A stretch of 55,411 bases of DNA from Saccharibacillus sp. O23 (GTDB lineage: Bacteria > Bacillota > Bacilli > Paenibacillales > Paenibacillaceae): assembly GCF_002205895.1 (NCBI RefSeq), contig NZ_NJDE01000023.1, positions 1 to 55,411 of the forward strand. Reading direction: 5' to 3'. The notes beneath the pieces are model-generated. The model was not told where the DNA came from and made no database searches. It was given only the letters and a program-made list of their open reading frames with translations. Shown here piece after piece: positions 30,401-39,456 of the stretch (position 1 is the stretch's first letter; each line of letters begins with the position of its first letter). The translations under genes and the position numbers were made by a program.

Positions 30401-30937
30401 GCTCATCTCGCCCCGCGTCTCGACGCGTTCCACGCGCGAGTAGCCGAGCTCGACCATTCGCGTCAAGAACGATTCCATATCCAGCGTGCCGCCTTCTTCG
30501 ATCGCGAACTGAGCTTCGCGGATCGACGCCGGGTCCGGCACGAAGCGGCGCAGGCCGGAGAACGGCACGACCAAGACGCCCTTGAATCCTTCGGCGCAGC
30601 GAGTCAGCACTTCGATTCGTTGAGCGACGGTCTCGGGGCTCGAGATCGCGGACTCGGCCGCGACCAGTTCGTTGGCCGGGTAGAACAGGACGCTTCCTTC
30701 GGGAAGCGCTTCCTGAAGATCATCCGCGATTTTCTGGGCGGAGAAAATATTATGAGTCACGATCAGCAGCGGACGTTCCAGCTCTTGATGCAGGCCCGCC
30801 ATCATCAACTGGCGCGCCGAGCCTGACAGTCCGGCGACCAACTGCTCCTTCATCCCTGCCGAAACGGCATCTTTGATCGAGACGAAGTCGTGGTCACGGG
30901 CTACTTCCTTGATAAGCGCGTTTAACAAAGGGGGCAC
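27395..30937 (-). CDS. mfd: transcription-repair coupling factor Mfd
   Basis: An 1180-residue DNA translocase that removes stalled RNA polymerase from lesions and recruits UvrA. Domains in order: UvrB-like damage-recognition region (about 1-330), RNA polymerase interaction domain (about 490-560, GDYVVHQNHGIGKYLG), RecG-type helicase core with Walker A GDVGYGKTEVA and DEEQRFG, TRG motif region, and C-terminal TRCF domain. The reading start GTG at 30937 sits inside the GAGAGGTG ribosome-binding site; TTG at 30928 is better spaced (six bases) and may be the true start, giving 1177 residues. fin/yabK, normally upstream, is missing. Confidence 0.95.
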   Translation of the reverse strand: MPPLLNALIKEVARDHDFVSIKDAVSAGMKEQLVAGLSGSARQLMMAGLHQELERPLLIVTHNIFSAQKIADDLQEALPEGSVLFYPANELVAAESAISSPETVAQRIEVLTRCAEGFKGVLVVPFSGLRRFVPDPASIREAQFAIEEGGTLDMESFLTRMVELGYSRVERVETRGEMSVRGGIVDFFPMTSALAYRIELFDDEVDSIRTFDPNDQRSIDKVKSVRILPSRELIASGERMRKAADLTAVRLEKQLERMTDRKAKAALQQEIGREIEMLREQVHFPEMYKYVSLIYPENRTLYDYMPENTLLLMDEPSRLLDTAAQLERDEAEWNLHLLQSGKSLPDLPLALEGDESIYHRPFQTLFLSLFVRQIPRTHPGQVVNVVSRTMQDFHGQMNVLKAEMERWKKSNMRVIMLAGDDERAERIRRVLDDYEIEAPEIMKGHLQGGFELPSAHLIVITESELFAQKQRKMRKGSSTKQIDNAERIKSYTELKVGDYVVHQNHGIGKYLGIGTLEVAGIHKDYMHIMYAGGDKLSVPIEQIDLIQKYVGAEDKEPKVYKLGGNEWTRVKTKVRSSVQDIADDLIKLYAERQASAGYSFDKDTPEQHEFENTFPYEETRDQLRAIEEIKQDMEMSRPMDRLLCGDVGYGKTEVAIRAAFKAAIEGKQVAILVPTTILAQQHYETFRERFEGYPFSIGVLSRFRSRKEQNETIKGVKQGTIDIIIGTHRILSQDLVFKDLGLLIVDEEQRFGVTHKEKLKRLKTNVDVLTLTATPIPRTLHMSMLGVRDLSVIETPPENRFPVQTYVVEYSPTLVREAIERELARGGQVYYLYNRVQGIHEKAAEISDLVPDARVSVGHGQMTEQELERTILDFLEGESDVLVSTSIIETGVDIPNVNTLIVHDADKMGLSQLYQMRGRVGRSNRIAYAYFSYQKDKVLTEVAEKRLQSIKEFTELGSGFKIAMRDLSIRGAGNLLGAEQSGFIASVGFDLYSQMLAEEIQKRKISMLGEAPADDKNWSTMIDLSIDAYLPSDYIYDSIQKIEIYKKVAAATTFEEVLELEDELLDRFGELPEAVVRLMQVARFKIYGRMYGIESIARKGDDFTVAFHEGQEKAADPAKLAEIGNQFERSVQFKQGTPLAFTIRGKGMPESERLETLERVLDALQEAFKSKGELHDAVKS

Positions 30938-30972
30938 CTCTCTTATGCTTGTGGAATGAATGGATACAACAT

Positions 30973-31016
30973 AAAGGCCCCGCCGCGCGCCGCGGCACGC
31001 GGCGAACGAGGCCTTT
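30973..31016 (-). terminator. possible terminator downstream of pth
   Basis: AAAGGCC pairs with GGCCTTT around a GC-rich inner stem (CGCCGC/CGCGGCG). The T-run is short and part of the stem. It fills most of the 81-bp pth-mfd gap, where B. subtilis has fin (yabK). Confidence 0.45.
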
Positions 31017-31018
31017 GT

Positions 31019-31579
31019 TTATCCGTTGAACCGGGCCATCGTTTGTTCGAACGTATGGTCCAGACTGTATTCGAGCGCGTCGCACGTCTTCTCGATCATT
31101 TCGTCCAACAGCGTCTGCTCGGCTTTGGCGAACGGCGCCAGCACGTAATCCACGACGGCCATTCCGCCTTGCGGACGGGAGATGCCCATGCGCACGCGAT
31201 CGAACGTCTGCGTGCCGGTGTGCTGAATGATCGACTTGATGCCGTTATGTCCGCCGGCGCTGCCTTGATAACGCAGGCGAATACGGCCGACTTCGGTGTC
31301 CAGATCATCGTAGACGACGATCAGGTCTTTCAATTCGACTTTGTAGTAATCCATATACGCGCGCACCGATTCGCCGGACAAGTTCATGAACGTCATCGGC
31401 TTGATCAGCACGACTTTCTCGCGTCCGACGAAACCTTCGCCGACCAGCGCTTTGCATTTGCTTTGCGTAATCGAAATGCCGTGCTTCTGCGCCAGACGGT
31501 CCAGAGCCATGAAACCGACGTTATGGCGCGTCTTCTCGTAGTTTTTGCCGGGATTGCCCAGCCCAACGATCCATTTCAT
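31019..31579 (-). CDS. pth: peptidyl-tRNA hydrolase
   Basis: A 186-residue enzyme that releases peptides from prematurely dropped peptidyl-tRNA (spoVC in B. subtilis). It opens KWIVGLGNPGKNYEKTRHNVGF with catalytic histidine H19; KPMTFMNLSGESV, DDLDTEVGRIRLRYQGSAGGHNG and RVRMGISRP follow. GAGGAG lies 11 bases before the ATG. The usual neighbour ctc (ribosomal protein L25 family) is not between pth and prs; a small divergent gene stands there instead. Confidence 0.95.
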   Translation of the reverse strand: MKWIVGLGNPGKNYEKTRHNVGFMALDRLAQKHGISITQSKCKALVGEGFVGREKVVLIKPMTFMNLSGESVRAYMDYYKVELKDLIVVYDDLDTEVGRIRLRYQGSAGGHNGIKSIIQHTGTQTFDRVRMGISRPQGGMAVVDYVLAPFAKAEQTLLDEMIEKTCDALEYSLDHTFEQTMARFNG

Positions 31580-31632
31580 TTTTCGATAGACTCCTCGCCT
31601 GCAATCGTTATGGTACTGATGCTTATTTTTGT

Positions 31633-31638
31633 TACAAT
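31633..31638 (+). promoter_or_regulatory. -10 element of the 66-residue gene
   Basis: TACAAT preceded by TTGT lies about 80 bp before the ATG at 31716 and about 55 bp upstream of pth on the other strand. No good -35 was found. Confidence 0.45.
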
Positions 31639-31715
31639 ATAAGGATAAAACGCTCGACGCTTCTTATTTCGCGTCGGTACGCCAGCCAGTCCAGCAAAGG
31701 AGCTGTAGAAACGAC

Positions 31716-31916
31716 ATGTACGAATTCGGAGCCGTGCTCAAAGACAACCGCCATTTCCATGACCACATGAACGCAGGAGTACCGGTCGAAGTCTATCACC
31801 AAGATGTGCCGGTAGACATCGGACTGGTAACCGGAATTCACGAAAGCTTTATCGAGATCGGGCAAGCGCTGTATCATCGGGGACGCTACGTTTTTCTTTC
31901 CCGTCCCGGATATTGA
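31716..31916 (+). CDS. conserved small hypothetical protein (66 aa)
   Basis: I do not recognise a named family. The 66 residues (start MYEFGAVLKDNRHFHDHMNA) contain five histidines and alternating hydrophobic strands (VPVEVYH, VDIGLVTGI, FIEIGQALYH) ending RYVFLSRPGY. This pattern suggests a small beta-barrel, but that is inference. The ATG at 31716 has AAGGAG 13 bases upstream. It is one of the few plus-strand genes, divergent from pth and convergent with prs, in the place where ctc sits in B. subtilis. Confidence 0.68.
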   Translation: MYEFGAVLKDNRHFHDHMNAGVPVEVYHQDVPVDIGLVTGIHESFIEIGQALYHRGRYVFLSRPGY

Positions 31917-31962
31917 ACCGCTTGTCCTCGCTTGCAGACGCCCGCACGATTCACGCCGAGAA

Positions 31963-31996
31963 GGGTTACGCTCCTTACGGGAAGGAGGCGTAACCC
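31963..31996. terminator. strong inverted repeat between convergent genes, possible terminator
   Basis: GGGTTACGC-TCC pairs with GGA-GGCGTAACCC (one bulged base) around a nine-base loop. There is no T-tract, so if it terminates transcription it does so weakly or with Rho. Confidence 0.4.
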
Positions 31997-32059
31997 GCGG
32001 CAAGCTTTATCGTAAAGAGCCGTTTCCGGAAGCGTATCTCGGTCCGGCGGGACCCTGTA

Positions 32060-33010
32060 CTAAATTTCGAACAACTTGCTGATCGACAGTTCTTCATGGA
32101 CGCGAATGATCGCTTCGCCCAGCAGCGGAGCAACGGACAGCACTTTCAGCTTGTTCGTCGGATTCGGGTGCGTGATCGGAATCGTGTCGGTCACGATGAC
32201 TTCTTTAAGCGGCGAATTCTCCAGACGATCCATCGCCGGTCCCGACAGGACCGGGTGCGTGCAGCAGGCGAAGACTTCTTTGGCTCCGCCTTCCACCAAC
32301 GCGTTGGCTCCGAGCACGATCGTGCCGGCCGTATCGATGATGTCGTCGATGAGGATCGCCGTTTTGCCTTCGATGTTGCCGATAATGTTCATGACTTCGC
32401 TAACGTTCGGTTCCGGACGGCGCTTGTCGATGATTGCCAGCGGAGCGTTCAGCAGATCCGCCAATTTGCGCGCGCGCACGACGCCGCCGTGGTCCGGCGA
32501 GACGACGATCGGATTTTCGATCTGCTTCGAGCGGAAATATTGCGCCAGAATCGGCACGCCGAGCAGATGATCGACCGGAATATCGAAAAAGCCCTGAATC
32601 TGCATGGCGTGCAGGTCCATCGCGATGACGCGGTGAGCGCCGGCTTTCTCGATCAAATCGGCGACCAGCTTGGCCGTGATCGGATCCCGGGAACGCGCTT
32701 TGCGGTCTTGACGCGCATAGCCGTAATACGGAATAACGACGTTGATGCTTTTGGCGGAAGCGCGTTTGAGCGCATCGACCATGACCAGCAGCTCCATCAG
32801 GTTATCGTTGACGGGCGCGCAAGTCGACTGGATGATGTAGACGTGGCTGCCGCGAACGCTTTCGGACAATTTGACCTGGATCTCTCCGTCGCTAAAGCTC
32901 GTCGTGTGCGATTCCCCCATCGGAATCCCGATATAATCGGCGATTTGGTTCGCCAGCTTAGGGTTCGAATTGCACGTGAATATTTTCAGCTTTGAATCGC
33001 AATAAGTCAT
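32060..33010 (-). CDS. prs: ribose-phosphate pyrophosphokinase
   Basis: A 316-residue enzyme that makes PRPP from ribose 5-phosphate and ATP for purine, pyrimidine, NAD, His and Trp synthesis. Landmarks are [36 protein letters not shown] (flexible loop and ATP site), [13 protein letters not shown] and the PRPP loop [13 protein letters not shown]. Length matches B. subtilis Prs (317). GGAGGG lies ten bases before the ATG at 33010; a nine-residue upstream extension is unsupported. Confidence 0.95.
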   Translation of the reverse strand: MTYCDSKLKIFTCNSNPKLANQIADYIGIPMGESHTTSFSDGEIQVKLSESVRGSHVYIIQSTCAPVNDNLMELLVMVDALKRASAKSINVVIPYYGYARQDRKARSRDPITAKLVADLIEKAGAHRVIAMDLHAMQIQGFFDIPVDHLLGVPILAQYFRSKQIENPIVVSPDHGGVVRARKLADLLNAPLAIIDKRRPEPNVSEVMNIIGNIEGKTAILIDDIIDTAGTIVLGANALVEGGAKEVFACCTHPVLSGPAMDRLENSPLKEVIVTDTIPITHPNPTNKLKVLSVAPLLGEAIIRVHEELSISKLFEI

Positions 33011-33175
33011 GTTTTGTAAACCCTCCGTGCTGGTCATTAGTGAGCAGACGCGCCCTGAGCGCCCTGCGTCCCGGTTCTTTGCCGGGCAAAGAACAGATGA
33101 TGCGGATATCGGCCTGCGTGTCGTCGAATTACCGAAACGGAACGTTCCGGCCTTATGCCGAACGTTCCGTTTTCG

Positions 33176-34576
33176 TTATTTGCTTCGGTTTGCTTCTTTT
33201 TTGGCTTTCGCGCGGGCTTTGATCTTGTCGGCATAACCCGGCTTGTTCTCCTGACGTGCCCGTCCGATCGCCAGATCGCCTTCCGGCACCTGCTTGGTGA
33301 TCGTGGAGCCGGCGACGACGTAAGCGCCTTTGCCGACATGAACCGGAGCGATCAGGTTGACGTTGCTTCCGACGAACGCGTCGTCTTCGATCTCGGTCAA
33401 CGATTTGTTGAAGCCGTCGTAGTTGACGGTGATCGCGCCGCAGCCGATATTGACGCGGCTGCCGACTTTGGCGTCGCCGACATAGCTGAGGTGGGAGACT
33501 TTGGAGTCCTGCCCGATATCGGCGTTTTTCACTTCGACGAAATTGCCGACTTTGACGCCGTCGGCCAAGTTGGCTCCCGGACGCAGATGCGCGAACGGTC
33601 CGACCGACACATGCGCTCCGACTCGGGAATCGCGCACGACGGAATGGGAAACGGACGTGCCGTCGCCGATCTCGGCGTTCTCGAGTTCGCAGTTCGGCCC
33701 GATCTTGCAGTCTTCGCCGATCACCGTGCGGCCCGTAAGGACGTTACCCGGCAACAGCACCGTGTCGGCACCGATGACGACGTCGGCGCCGATGTAAGTC
33801 GATGCCGGATCGATGACGGTCACGCCGCCGAGCATATGCTCGCGAACGATGCGCTCGCGCATGGCCGCTTCGGCTTGGGACAGCACGACGCGGTCGTTGA
33901 CGCCGATCGATTCGGTGAGGTCGTTCGTCGCGTAAGCGGCGACTTTCTCGCCTTCGCCGCGCAGGATGCCGACGACGTCCGTGATGTAATATTCGCCCTG
34001 AGCATTGTCGTTCGTGACTTTGGACAGCGCGTCGAACAATTTGCGGTTGTCGAAGCAGTAAGTTCCCGTATTGATCTCTTTCACGGCCGCTTCTTCCGGC
34101 GTGCAGTCTTTCTGTTCGACGATTCGCAGCACGCCGCCGTCTTCGCCGCGGATGATGCGTCCGAGACCGGTAGGGTCTTCCGGAATCGCCGTCAGAATCG
34201 TGGCTGCCGCGCCTTCGCTTTCGTGCAGCGCGATCATCGCTTCGATCGTCTCCGCGCGCACGAGCGGCGTGTCGCCGCAGATCAGAATCGTCGTCCCTTC
34301 TTCTTTACCCAGAAGTTCCTCCGCTTGACGTACGGCATGGCCGGTACCGAGCTGCTGCTCTTGAAGCACGTATTCCGCCTGATCGCCCAGATAAGCCTTC
34401 ACGTCTTCGGCGCCGTGGCCGACGATAACCACCGTACGCTCGCTGTTCGTTCGGCGTACCGTATCCACGACATGCCCGACCATCGGTTTGCCGCATACCG
34501 GATGCAGCACCTTATACAGCTTCGACTTCATTCGTTTGCCCTTGCCGGCGGCAAGAACAATCGCCATCCTTTTCAA
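33176..34576 (-). CDS. glmU: bifunctional GlmU (uridyltransferase/acetyltransferase)
   Basis: A 466-residue enzyme that makes UDP-GlcNAc for the cell wall. The N-terminal uridyltransferase has [20 protein letters not shown] (about 8-27) and ICGDTPL. The C-terminal left-handed beta helix (from about 255) has hexapeptide repeats and the acetyltransferase site around [11 protein letters not shown] and [11 protein letters not shown]. The start is TTG at 34576 with AGGAGG seven bases upstream; the ATG three codons later has no proper spacing. A stem (ACGGAACGTTC/GAACGTTCCGT) just after the stop may slow read-through to prs. Confidence 0.95.
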   Translation of the reverse strand: MKRMAIVLAAGKGKRMKSKLYKVLHPVCGKPMVGHVVDTVRRTNSERTVVIVGHGAEDVKAYLGDQAEYVLQEQQLGTGHAVRQAEELLGKEEGTTILICGDTPLVRAETIEAMIALHESEGAAATILTAIPEDPTGLGRIIRGEDGGVLRIVEQKDCTPEEAAVKEINTGTYCFDNRKLFDALSKVTNDNAQGEYYITDVVGILRGEGEKVAAYATNDLTESIGVNDRVVLSQAEAAMRERIVREHMLGGVTVIDPASTYIGADVVIGADTVLLPGNVLTGRTVIGEDCKIGPNCELENAEIGDGTSVSHSVVRDSRVGAHVSVGPFAHLRPGANLADGVKVGNFVEVKNADIGQDSKVSHLSYVGDAKVGSRVNIGCGAITVNYDGFNKSLTEIEDDAFVGSNVNLIAPVHVGKGAYVVAGSTITKQVPEGDLAIGRARQENKPGYADKIKARAKAKKEANRSK

Positions 34577-34605
34577 TGCTCCGCCTCCTCTTCGTTTACC
34601 CGGAA

Positions 34606-34635
34606 ATAACCGTTGCCTGTGGAGGCGACGGTTAT
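34606..34635. repeat. hairpin just upstream of the glmU ribosome-binding site
   Basis: ATAACCGT-GCCT pairs with AGGC-ACGGTTAT (12 pairs, one mismatch) about 15 nt before the glmU Shine-Dalgarno. No T-run follows. The rest of the 301-bp gap 34577-34877 holds the spoVG terminator and no gene. Confidence 0.5.
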
Positions 34636-34823
34636 GATGGGTTCGGCCTTAAAACCTTATCCATACGAAAGGTTATTAGAACCGTTTATTTCTGCGTCTT
34701 CTGCTGCGTCTATGTCATTCATCCGCCCGCGAAAAACGTCCGCATGCGGCACAAATGCGAATATCGTCCCGATTTCCTTCAAGGGATAACAATCTACCCT
34801 ACTGAATATATCGCATTCCCGGC

Positions 34824-34855
34824 AAAAAGAAAAGGGAACCGCGTGTCGGCTCCCC
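34824..34855 (-). terminator. terminator downstream of spoVG
   Basis: On the minus strand GGGAGCCG pairs with CGGTTCCC, followed by TTTTCTTTTT. Confidence 0.8.
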
Positions 34856-34877
34856 GTTCTGCTGGATTATGTGTGAC

Positions 34878-35174
<297 letters not shown>

Positions 35175-35214
35175 CTAGGTTCACCACCTTTATCGTTAGA
35201 AGACTTGGTGTATT

Positions 35215-35241
35215 ATTCCACACCTGCGGCCAAAATCCTTC
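35215..35241 (-). promoter_or_regulatory. sigma-H-type spoVG promoter
   Basis: The minus strand has GAAGGATTT (35233-35241), a full match to the sigma-H -35 (RWAGGAWWT), then 13 bp and GGAAT (35215-35219). This closely follows the B. subtilis spoVG promoter, in which AGGATTT and GGAATTGATACAC occur at the same spacing. The upstream DNA to 35423 is AT-rich, as at AbrB-controlled promoters, and holds no gene. Confidence 0.75.
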
Positions 35242-35423
35242 TTTTTGCGGGCACAAATTCGGGAATTTCGGAATTGTTTTTGCTTTTATTCACGAAATCG
35301 ACAGATAACGTCGGTTTTCGTTGAAACTCATTTTCAATACGGTTCAGCCTACTTAAAGTTTCATTATTTTAGAAGGCATTTAAGCTTTTTTACCTTCATT
35401 ATGAAGGAGCTGCTCAAATATGC

Positions 35424-35456
35424 AAAAAAAGGCATATCTCTAAAAGAGAATGCCTT
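35424..35456 (-). terminator. terminator downstream of purR
   Basis: On the minus strand AGGCAT-CTC pairs with GAG-ATGCCT (two unpaired bases), followed by a run of seven Ts. Confidence 0.85.
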
Positions 35457-35463
35457 TTGCCGG

Positions 35464-36312
35464 TTAGACCGAAGCCTGCGTTTTTTTGCGATCGAAATAA
35501 TTGCCCGGCTTCACGCCGACCGTCCGATTCTTGGAATCGACCGTCTCGAGCGTCGCGAGCGATACGTACTCTTCGACCTGCCGTTCGTCCGAATCCACCG
35601 ATCCGGAATCGAGCAGCACGCCTACGCCGGCCACTTCCGCGTCGAATTCGGCGAGCAGGTCGATCATGCCGCGCACGGTTCCGCCCGCTTTCATGAAGTC
35701 GTCCACGATCAAGACGCGGGACTTCTCCTTCAGCGCCCGCCGCGACAGCGTCATCGTATGGATGCTCTTATGCGAACCGGAGACGTAATTGATGCTGACC
35801 GCCGAACCTTCCGTCACCTGATGGTCGCGGCGCACCAGCACCACCGGCAGATTCAGTTTGGCTCCCGTCGCGTAAGCGATCGGAATCCCTTTGGTCTCGA
35901 CCGTCATGACGACGTCGATATTCTTGCCGCCGAAGATGGTCGCGAAAATATCCCCGATCTCGTTCACCAGGTGCGGCTGTCCGAGCAGGTCCGACATATA
36001 CAGGTATCCGCCGGGCAGGATGCGTCCCGGTTCTTCCAGCTTGGCGCAGATCTCTTGAATAATGCCTTGCGCTTTCTCGTCCGATACGCGCGGAATATAC
36101 TTGACCCCGCCCGCGGCGCCTGCCAGCGTCTGAAGCTCGCCCATGCCTTCTTCTTCGAAGACTTCTTTGATGATCGCCAAGTCTTCGCTGATCGACGACT
36201 TCGCCGCCCCGTACCGTTCCGCGAAAGTGGTCAACGGAATCAGGGAATGAGGTCTGGCCAGCAGAAACTGGGTTAACTCTACCAATCTTGCACTACGTTT
36301 TAATTTTTTCAC
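35464..36312 (-). CDS. purR: purine operon repressor PurR
   Basis: A 282-residue regulator of purine genes. A winged-helix DNA-binding domain (about 1-75; RLVELTQFLLARPHSLIPL, SSISEDLAIIKEVF) is joined to a phosphoribosyltransferase-like domain. The PRPP motif VLIVDDFMKAGGT (about 202-214) senses PRPP, which relieves repression. The start is GTG at 36312 with GAGGAAA upstream. A PurBox-like sequence lies between promoter and gene, suggesting autoregulation. Confidence 0.95.
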   Translation of the reverse strand: MKKLKRSARLVELTQFLLARPHSLIPLTTFAERYGAAKSSISEDLAIIKEVFEEEGMGELQTLAGAAGGVKYIPRVSDEKAQGIIQEICAKLEEPGRILPGGYLYMSDLLGQPHLVNEIGDIFATIFGGKNIDVVMTVETKGIPIAYATGAKLNLPVVLVRRDHQVTEGSAVSINYVSGSHKSIHTMTLSRRALKEKSRVLIVDDFMKAGGTVRGMIDLLAEFDAEVAGVGVLLDSGSVDSDERQVEEYVSLATLETVDSKNRTVGVKPGNYFDRKKTQASV

Positions 36313-36327
36313 TAAGGTTTCCTCGCT

Positions 36328-36344
36328 AAATCCGAATATTTTAT
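36328..36344. promoter_or_regulatory. PurBox-like half-site
   Basis: On the plus strand AAATCCGAATATTTTAT matches the AT-rich flanks and CCGAA core of a PurR-binding PurBox. A second inverted box was not clear. Confidence 0.35.
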
Positions 36345-36348
36345 AAAA

Positions 36349-36378
36349 AATATATCACTTATGTACGGGTTTGTACAA
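36349..36378 (-). promoter_or_regulatory. purR promoter
   Basis: Minus-strand TTGTAC (36373-36378) and TATATT (36349-36354) are 18 bp apart, about 35 bp before the GTG. Confidence 0.65.
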
Positions 36379-36419
36379 GGAGTGTTTGAATGTTTTATAA
36401 AATATCCCCAAAAAAGCCC

Positions 36420-37283
36420 TTATTCCAGCGTCCGCACCGCGTATACTTCTTCGCAGAACCCGCGCAGCCCGTTGCAGATCCGTTTGGCTTTCTCTTCTTT
36501 CGCCGCCAACCCGAATACCGTCGGCCCGCTGCCGGACATGAGCACGCCGTCCGCGCCGAGGCGCTGCATGACTTCTTTCAGCCGCCCCACCTGCGGGTAC
36601 AGCTTCAACGTCACGTCTTCCAGCACGTTGCCCAGACCGCCGCACACGTCCTTGAACGCGCCGCGTTCCAGCGCGTCTCTCATGCCGGACGCCGACGGAT
36701 GAACGTCGATCTGCGCCGCCCGCAGATTGCCGTACACGTCCGCCGTGGACACGTTGATCGGCGGCTTCGCCAGAATCACCCAGCAGCGCGGCGGATTCGG
36801 AAGGCTCTCCAGCTTCTCTCCCCGCCCGGTCGCGAGGGCCGTGCCTCCGCGCACGCAGAACGGCACGTCGGAGCCGATCTCCGCGCCCAATTCCTCCAGC
36901 TCGGCCGTGGACAGCCCAAGCTCCCATAACCGGTTCAGGCCGCGCAGCGCCGCGGCCGCGTCGCTGCTTCCGCCGGCCAAGCCCGCCGCGACCGGAATCC
37001 GCTTCTCCAGACGGATATGCGCGCCGCGGGTCACGCCGCAGCGCTGCTTGAGCAGGCGGGCGGCGCGCACCGCGAGATTCTTGTCGTCGTGCGGAATATG
37101 GCCCGCCTGGGTCGATAAGGAGATCCGGCCGGTTCCCGGATCGCTTAACGTTAACCGATCGGCCAAGTCGACCATCGTCATGACCATCTCGACTTCGTGG
37201 AATCCGTCGTTTCGTTTATGTAGAACGTCCAGCATCAGATTGATCTTCGCCGGCGCTTTTTCGTAAATATACAAGCTCTTCAC
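36420..37283 (-). CDS. ispE: CDP-ME kinase of the MEP isoprenoid pathway
   Basis: A 287-residue GHMP kinase that phosphorylates 4-diphosphocytidyl-methylerythritol. [24 protein letters not shown] opens the conserved part; the ATP loop is [18 protein letters not shown] (about 96-113), and [10 protein letters not shown] lies near the C terminus. The reading start is GTG at 37283, but TTG at 37274 (giving [10 protein letters not shown]) is better placed after AGGGGCGGTGA and fits the family start. sspF, the spore-protein gene usually next to veg here, is absent. Confidence 0.94.
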   Translation of the reverse strand: MKSLYIYEKAPAKINLMLDVLHKRNDGFHEVEMVMTMVDLADRLTLSDPGTGRISLSTQAGHIPHDDKNLAVRAARLLKQRCGVTRGAHIRLEKRIPVAAGLAGGSSDAAAALRGLNRLWELGLSTAELEELGAEIGSDVPFCVRGGTALATGRGEKLESLPNPPRCWVILAKPPINVSTADVYGNLRAAQIDVHPSASGMRDALERGAFKDVCGGLGNVLEDVTLKLYPQVGRLKEVMQRLGADGVLMSGSGPTVFGLAAKEEKAKRICNGLRGFCEEVYAVRTLE

Positions 37284-37336
37284 CGCCCCTGCGTTCTGAC
37301 CGGAGATCCGGCCGCCCTCTCTAAACAGCTTTAGCT

Positions 37337-37365
37337 ATTATATGCAATATAAAGGTCGAAGTCCA
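37337..37365 (-). promoter_or_regulatory. ispE promoter
   Basis: Minus-strand TGGACT (37360-37365) and TATAAT (37337-37342) are 17 bp apart, about 55 bp before the start. Confidence 0.7.
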
Positions 37366-37388
37366 TTTACCGCAGCCCGCCCCACGCA

Positions 37389-37420
37389 CAAAAGCGGCCC
37401 CCGCGAGAGCGAGGACCGCC
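37389..37420 (-). terminator. terminator downstream of veg
   Basis: On the minus strand GCGGTCCTCGC pairs with GCGGGGGCCGC with two mismatches, followed by TTTTG. Confidence 0.65.
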
Positions 37421-37439
37421 TGTCTAATCAACGTGCGAA

Positions 37440-37718
37440 TCAGGCGCCGGCGTAAGCGATCGGAGTCTCCGAATCTTCTTCCACCAGCGAGAGTTCAACC
37501 GTTTCCGTCAAAACATCGGCATAACTATAAGACACTCGGCCCGAAGCGTGTTCGGCCTCTTCTTCCAGCATGACGGTAAATACCGCCGGATACGTACCTT
37601 CGAGGACTCCGGTTTGCTCGACCGTCTTGCGCCGGCCTCCATTGGCACGGAGCATGATGCGGTGTCCTACATGAGCGTCGAGACTGCGTTTGATATCCGA
37701 TAGCGTTTGATGTGCCAT
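37440..37718 (-). CDS. veg: Veg protein
   Basis: A 92-residue highly expressed protein (B. subtilis 86) that in B. subtilis stimulates biofilm genes by inhibiting SinR. It opens MAHQTLSDIKRSLDAHVGHR with RANGGRRKTVEQTGVLEGTYPAVF following. AGAGGTGG lies nine bases before the ATG at 37718; an in-frame TTG three codons upstream abuts the ribosome-binding site. Two near-consensus promoters precede it, as expected for a gene long used as a strong promoter standard. yabG, the spore protease gene between rsmA and veg, is missing. Confidence 0.93.
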   Translation of the reverse strand: MAHQTLSDIKRSLDAHVGHRIMLRANGGRRKTVEQTGVLEGTYPAVFTVMLEEEAEHASGRVSYSYADVLTETVELSLVEEDSETPIAYAGA

Positions 37719-37747
37719 TTTTCTCAACCACCTCTCTCATACACTCA

Positions 37748-37776
37748 ATTGTAACATTTTGAGAGAAAGATGTCAA
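37748..37776 (-). promoter_or_regulatory. veg promoter P2 (proximal)
   Basis: Minus-strand TTGACA (37771-37776) and TACAAT (37748-37753) are 17 bp apart, with TGT before the -10 (extended -10). The combination echoes the classical B. subtilis veg promoter. Confidence 0.88.
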
Positions 37777-37788
37777 GGCAAATTAATC

Positions 37789-37818
37789 ATTATATCAATA
37801 TCAATTATTTATTGTCAA
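37789..37818 (-). promoter_or_regulatory. veg promoter P1 (distal)
   Basis: Minus-strand consensus TTGACA (37813-37818) and consensus TATAAT (37789-37794) are 18 bp apart. Confidence 0.85.
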
Positions 37819-37854
37819 CAGGGGTTTTTTGAGAAAAATGACCTTCTTCCGAGC

Positions 37855-39289
<1,435 letters not shown>

Positions 39290-39314
39290 GTTTCCTCTCC
39301 TTCGCCTCTCATAA

Positions 39315-39344
39315 CAAAAAGAAGAGGAGAACCTCCTCTTCTTA
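39315..39344 (-). terminator. terminator downstream of yabE
   Basis: An 11-bp stem (AAGAAGAGGAG with CTCCTCTTCTT) has a three-base loop and TTTTT on the minus strand. Confidence 0.9.
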
Positions 39345-39456
39345 TCTCGTTCATGCTTATGCGGTTAAGTATACCATCCTGCGGCCGTCAGCGTAAACGT
39401 CCGCGTCGGAGGAATCGCGATCCGACTGTCGTCGGACCGCGTACCGGCACAGCGCG

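Noticed and set aside
27542..30826. A 1094-codon plus-strand open frame opposite mfd
   Set aside because: It lies wholly antisense to a clear mfd, is rich in His, Arg, Asp and Phe as expected from a mirrored GC-rich gene, and lacks a ribosome-binding site or domain.
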